Positions 61,401 through 64,000 of a stretch of DNA of 64,000 bases are shown piece by piece. A program made the translations under genes and the position numbers. The stretch covers positions 14,387,375 through 14,451,374 of the forward strand of contig CAIIXF020000005.1 in the NCBI GenBank assembly GCA_903813345.2. Direction: 5' to 3'. The stretch's first letter is position 1. Every line of letters begins with the position of its first letter. This DNA comes from Owenia fusiformis (lineage: Eukaryota > Annelida > Polychaeta > Sabellida > Oweniidae). Under the pieces are notes generated by a model that saw only the letters and a program-made list of their open reading frames with translations, ran no database searches and had not been told where the DNA came from.

Positions 61401-61917
61401 GTTCGTTGTTAACAGATAACTGGTTGCTCATCTTTAGAAGTAAAGTATTACACAATCACATGATTTGTTTAGTGGTAGTGGTTATATAGATGAAAGCAAA
61501 GCATAAGGATTAAGCTACATCTCCTTCTAATCTACTCTTAACCCAAAATCAACAACATTTGATTGAAAGTTATTATTGTATTGTAATATGATTAGAGATG
61601 ATATACAACCATGGGATATTGAAAATGGAGACCACCTGTTAAAATGTCAAGTCTTAGCTCACTGAAAAAATAATCCTAGATTGATCAAGGGTATAGTTAA
61701 TATCTTCAGGGTTTTCTCTTTTGCATAATAAAATGCAATTTGATTTGATATTGATGGGAAACGAATTGCTGGATCTTATCACGATGGGAAACTTTTTGGG
61801 AAAATAATCAAGATTGAGCAAATACTACAGATTGAATGTTGATAAGTTAGTTATATTCAGTTATAATTGTGAAATAGAAAAAAGGCATGAAATCATCAAA
61901 AATGAAAGAAAATATAG

Positions 61918-61953
61918 ATGAAGCTCTCTTTTAAGAGACTGTTAGAAAGGGTA
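61918..61953 (-). mobile_element. TACCCT element, one-end fragment
   Basis: GATGAAGCTCTCTTTTAAGA and AAAGGGTA match the terminal 35 bp of the family in reverse orientation. Confidence 0.6.
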
Positions 61954-62571
61954 AAACTCAAAAGTCTCTACAGATATTAGAAAAAATGAACCACCCCATT
62001 CAATGCATACTTGTCGTCGATTACCAATTTAATTTTCAATCGTGAAAACTTCATACTTTGGCAATCAAAGATGATGCAATGTTTTCGAGGGAACCACTGA
62101 AAAATAACGACTTTTTAGCAGACACAACACTGAATGGTATAACCCCACAAGAGACCCCTATGATGAAACAATAGCGTCAGACATCATCAACGCTGCTGAA
62201 GATTAGCGTCCAATGGAGACAAATGTTGCTGCAAAGTTGCAAAATGATGATTTATCTCTCCAAAAGTGATTAGGATAATTGGAGTAATAAGTAATGGACT
62301 CAAACTCAAACCAACTGTATGATTCATCCCATTAATAAAAAAAAATTATGTCCCTCAAGGCACACCCCATCTCACAAATAACAAGTTTCATTAACTTAAG
62401 GTTTTCATGATAATATTTGGGGAGATATGATTCAATATGAGTCTACCATCTGTAGTTGTCTGTAGACAGTTTGGTTTGAGGTTTTTCACAATGAGAATAG
62501 TCTTGCATTGTCTCTGAACAAGCAAATGCATGACATAAGCGCAATTCCACGGGATGTCATCGCCTGATTTG

Positions 62572-62588
62572 GTCAATGTTAGGGAGCA
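62572..62588. repeat. 17-bp repeat GTCAATGTTAGGGAGCA, first copy
   Basis: Identical to the tandem pair at 62935-62968. Confidence 0.9.
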
Positions 62589-62934
62589 GGTCGTTTTTAC
62601 AATAAATTTCAATATTTTCACACAAAATATTTTTTTACTGAAAAACTGCTCATTCGCAGAGAAAATGTACTAGCACATGCAATGACAATGTCAATCACGC
62701 TTCTGTACGAAATTCGGCGGAAGTCTTTTATAATCTAATACGAAGTTACTAAAAAAGGCGCGAACGCCCTACACTCAAAATGATCGTTTTTCCATTATAA
62801 CTTTTTAACGTAATTTAACGAAGGCTTCTAATTATTATCCAAGATAGTCTAAATACCGATTAAAATATTTCTTACTTCAAACAGATACGCCGTCTTTTAT
62901 TCAATTTTTTAAAAAATAATAAAAAATAACTCTT

Positions 62935-62968
62935 GTCAATGTTAGGGAGCAGTCAATGTTAGGGAGCA
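62935..62968. repeat. 17-bp repeat GTCAATGTTAGGGAGCA, tandem pair
   Basis: Two perfect head-to-tail copies, 346 bp after the first one. Confidence 0.93.
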
Positions 62969-63236
62969 AAATGATTTTATCAGAATATTAAAAATGTAGC
63001 AAATGGCCATTTAAAATATGTATGGCATTTATAAACTGAACAATTTTGTTTGTATGATTATTTGATACCCTTTGGGGAGGAAAGCGTTAAAATTGTAAGA
63101 AAATCATTGAAAAGGTTATTTTGCATTTTTTATTTTCAGCTAAATCCTGTTTACGTTCGTTTTAGAAATATTTAGATGCGAACCATTCCTTCTTTATTCG
63201 TTGACCTCTAACTGTAAATGAATGGATGTATCGTTA

Positions 63237-63448
63237 CAGGCCCGTAGCCAGGGGGGGTTCGCAGGGTTCGGGCGAACCCCCCCCCCCTGGCCAAAAATTC
63301 TTTCAAAATCATGCAGTTTTTCACCATTTTGAGCACTTCTCAAGTGATTTTAGTCATATTTGGGCCAAAATTGTCAAATGTGAACCCCCCCCTGGAAATT
63401 TTTGAAAAATGAACCCCCCCCCCTTGGCAAATCCTGGCTACGGGCCTG
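63237..63448 (+). mobile_element. CAGGCCCGTAGCCAGG MITE, best copy (212 bp)
   Basis: Starts CAGGCCCGTAGCCAGGGGGG and ends ATCCTGGCTACGGGCCTG, near-perfect inverted ends of 16 bp. The flanks both carry CGTTA, a possible 5-bp target duplication. The interior has four C- or G-runs of six or more. I recall this terminus as widespread in marine invertebrates and hAT-like; 5-bp duplications are reported for some hAT groups. Non-autonomous. Confidence 0.87.
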
Positions 63449-63785
63449 CGTTATGTACACTTTTTGATGATGTCATCAGTTCACAATCCTAAATTGTGGA
63501 TGATAAATTATCTGAACTGATATATAGGCTTGAGAAATCTCCGACATCCTTCAGTTCTATGATTTGATATTTTCCTAGTATTAAAGTAAGAGAGTTAGTC
63601 TCGCACTTATCTTTACGACCGGGTATCACCTGATAGCTGGCACAAACGCTATGAAGGGCTCATTGCGCAGTTACATGTATGGTAGTAGATTTTTACACGT
63701 ATACTTCAATTTGTCAATACTCAGACAATGCAGTATATAACCGATCTCTGTTATATGTGTACCACTTGCTAATGATACTCTAAAG

Positions 63786-64000
63786 CCCGGTATACACCAA
63801 TGGGACAAGTTGGGACCTCCATAGACTTAACATGGCGTGGGACCTAGTGGGACCTTTTGGGATTTTGCCCCATGAAGTCCGTGGGAATCAATGGGACTCC
63901 GTCGGATTTTGCACCAACTTGCATATAATCTTGCCCCATCGAGTCCCATGAGGTCCCACGTTGGACTCGATGGGATTCGATGGGGCAGGATGGGGCAAAA
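63786..64000. mobile_element. GC-rich MITE-like element, cut by the window end
   Basis: Begins near AAAGCCCGGTATACACCAAT and then uses recurring words GATGGGGCA, GGGACC, ATGGGACT and CCCATCGAGTCC through to the last base. The recurrence of a few words in both orientations resembles the style of the 28068 element. The right end is outside the window, so ends and target duplication cannot be tested. Confidence 0.5.

Overview
This window looks like AT-rich metazoan, probably marine-invertebrate, nuclear DNA from a large intron or a gene-poor interval. I found no gene I could name with a full domain, no tRNA or rRNA, no CRISPR array and no bacterial-type operon. Almost all open frames are under 100 codons, use AT-rich codons, and lie in simple sequence or in transposon copies. 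The phylum is not fixed by the sequence. The mix of short DNA transposons, a truncated non-LTR retroelement and abundant minisatellites is common in molluscs, brachiopods, hemichordates, echinoderms and cephalochordates.

The readable content is repeats. (1) A roughly 165-180 bp dispersed family appears at least 17 times on both strands (for example 5840-6003, 8331-8500, 14467-14645, 25208-25390, 45671-45842). (2) A DNA-transposon family with TACCCT...AGGGTA ends has one full 359 bp copy at 10719-11077, an inverted, end-truncated copy at 42927-43273, and three short internally deleted copies. Two copies have exact 9-bp target duplications and two more have near-exact ones. (3) A 495 bp GC-rich element with 27-bp perfect terminal inverted repeats and a TAA duplication lies at 28068-28562. 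(4) Three copies of a CAGGCCCGTAGCCAGG element lie at 31703, 41023 and 63237. (5) Three pogo/Tc1-like elements start CAGTNAAAC (42581, 51863, 55864), and another TA-flanked element lies at 32548. (6) Foldback elements sharing a TAGTCTxGC end lie at 38263, 51236 and 51352.

Tandem arrays are frequent: 51 bp units at 15737-16235, 22 bp homeodomain-site-rich units at 32846-33003 and 33439-33574, 31 bp units at 35101-35632, 21 bp units at 42133-42325, 15 bp units at 50167-50337, and several smaller ones.

Protein-derived traces are few. A minus-strand fragment at 56504-56821 is the C-terminal end of a CR1/L2/Jockey-type reverse-transcriptase protein, followed by its 3' UTR and a pentanucleotide tail. 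A minus-strand frame at 34064-34300 resembles a decayed PHD-like zinc finger of the kind carried by transposons. A possible last exon with a 3' UTR, AATAAA and A15 lies at 37317-37792 (+). These pieces do not form a working pathway; the window is a record of transposition, local tandem expansion and decay.
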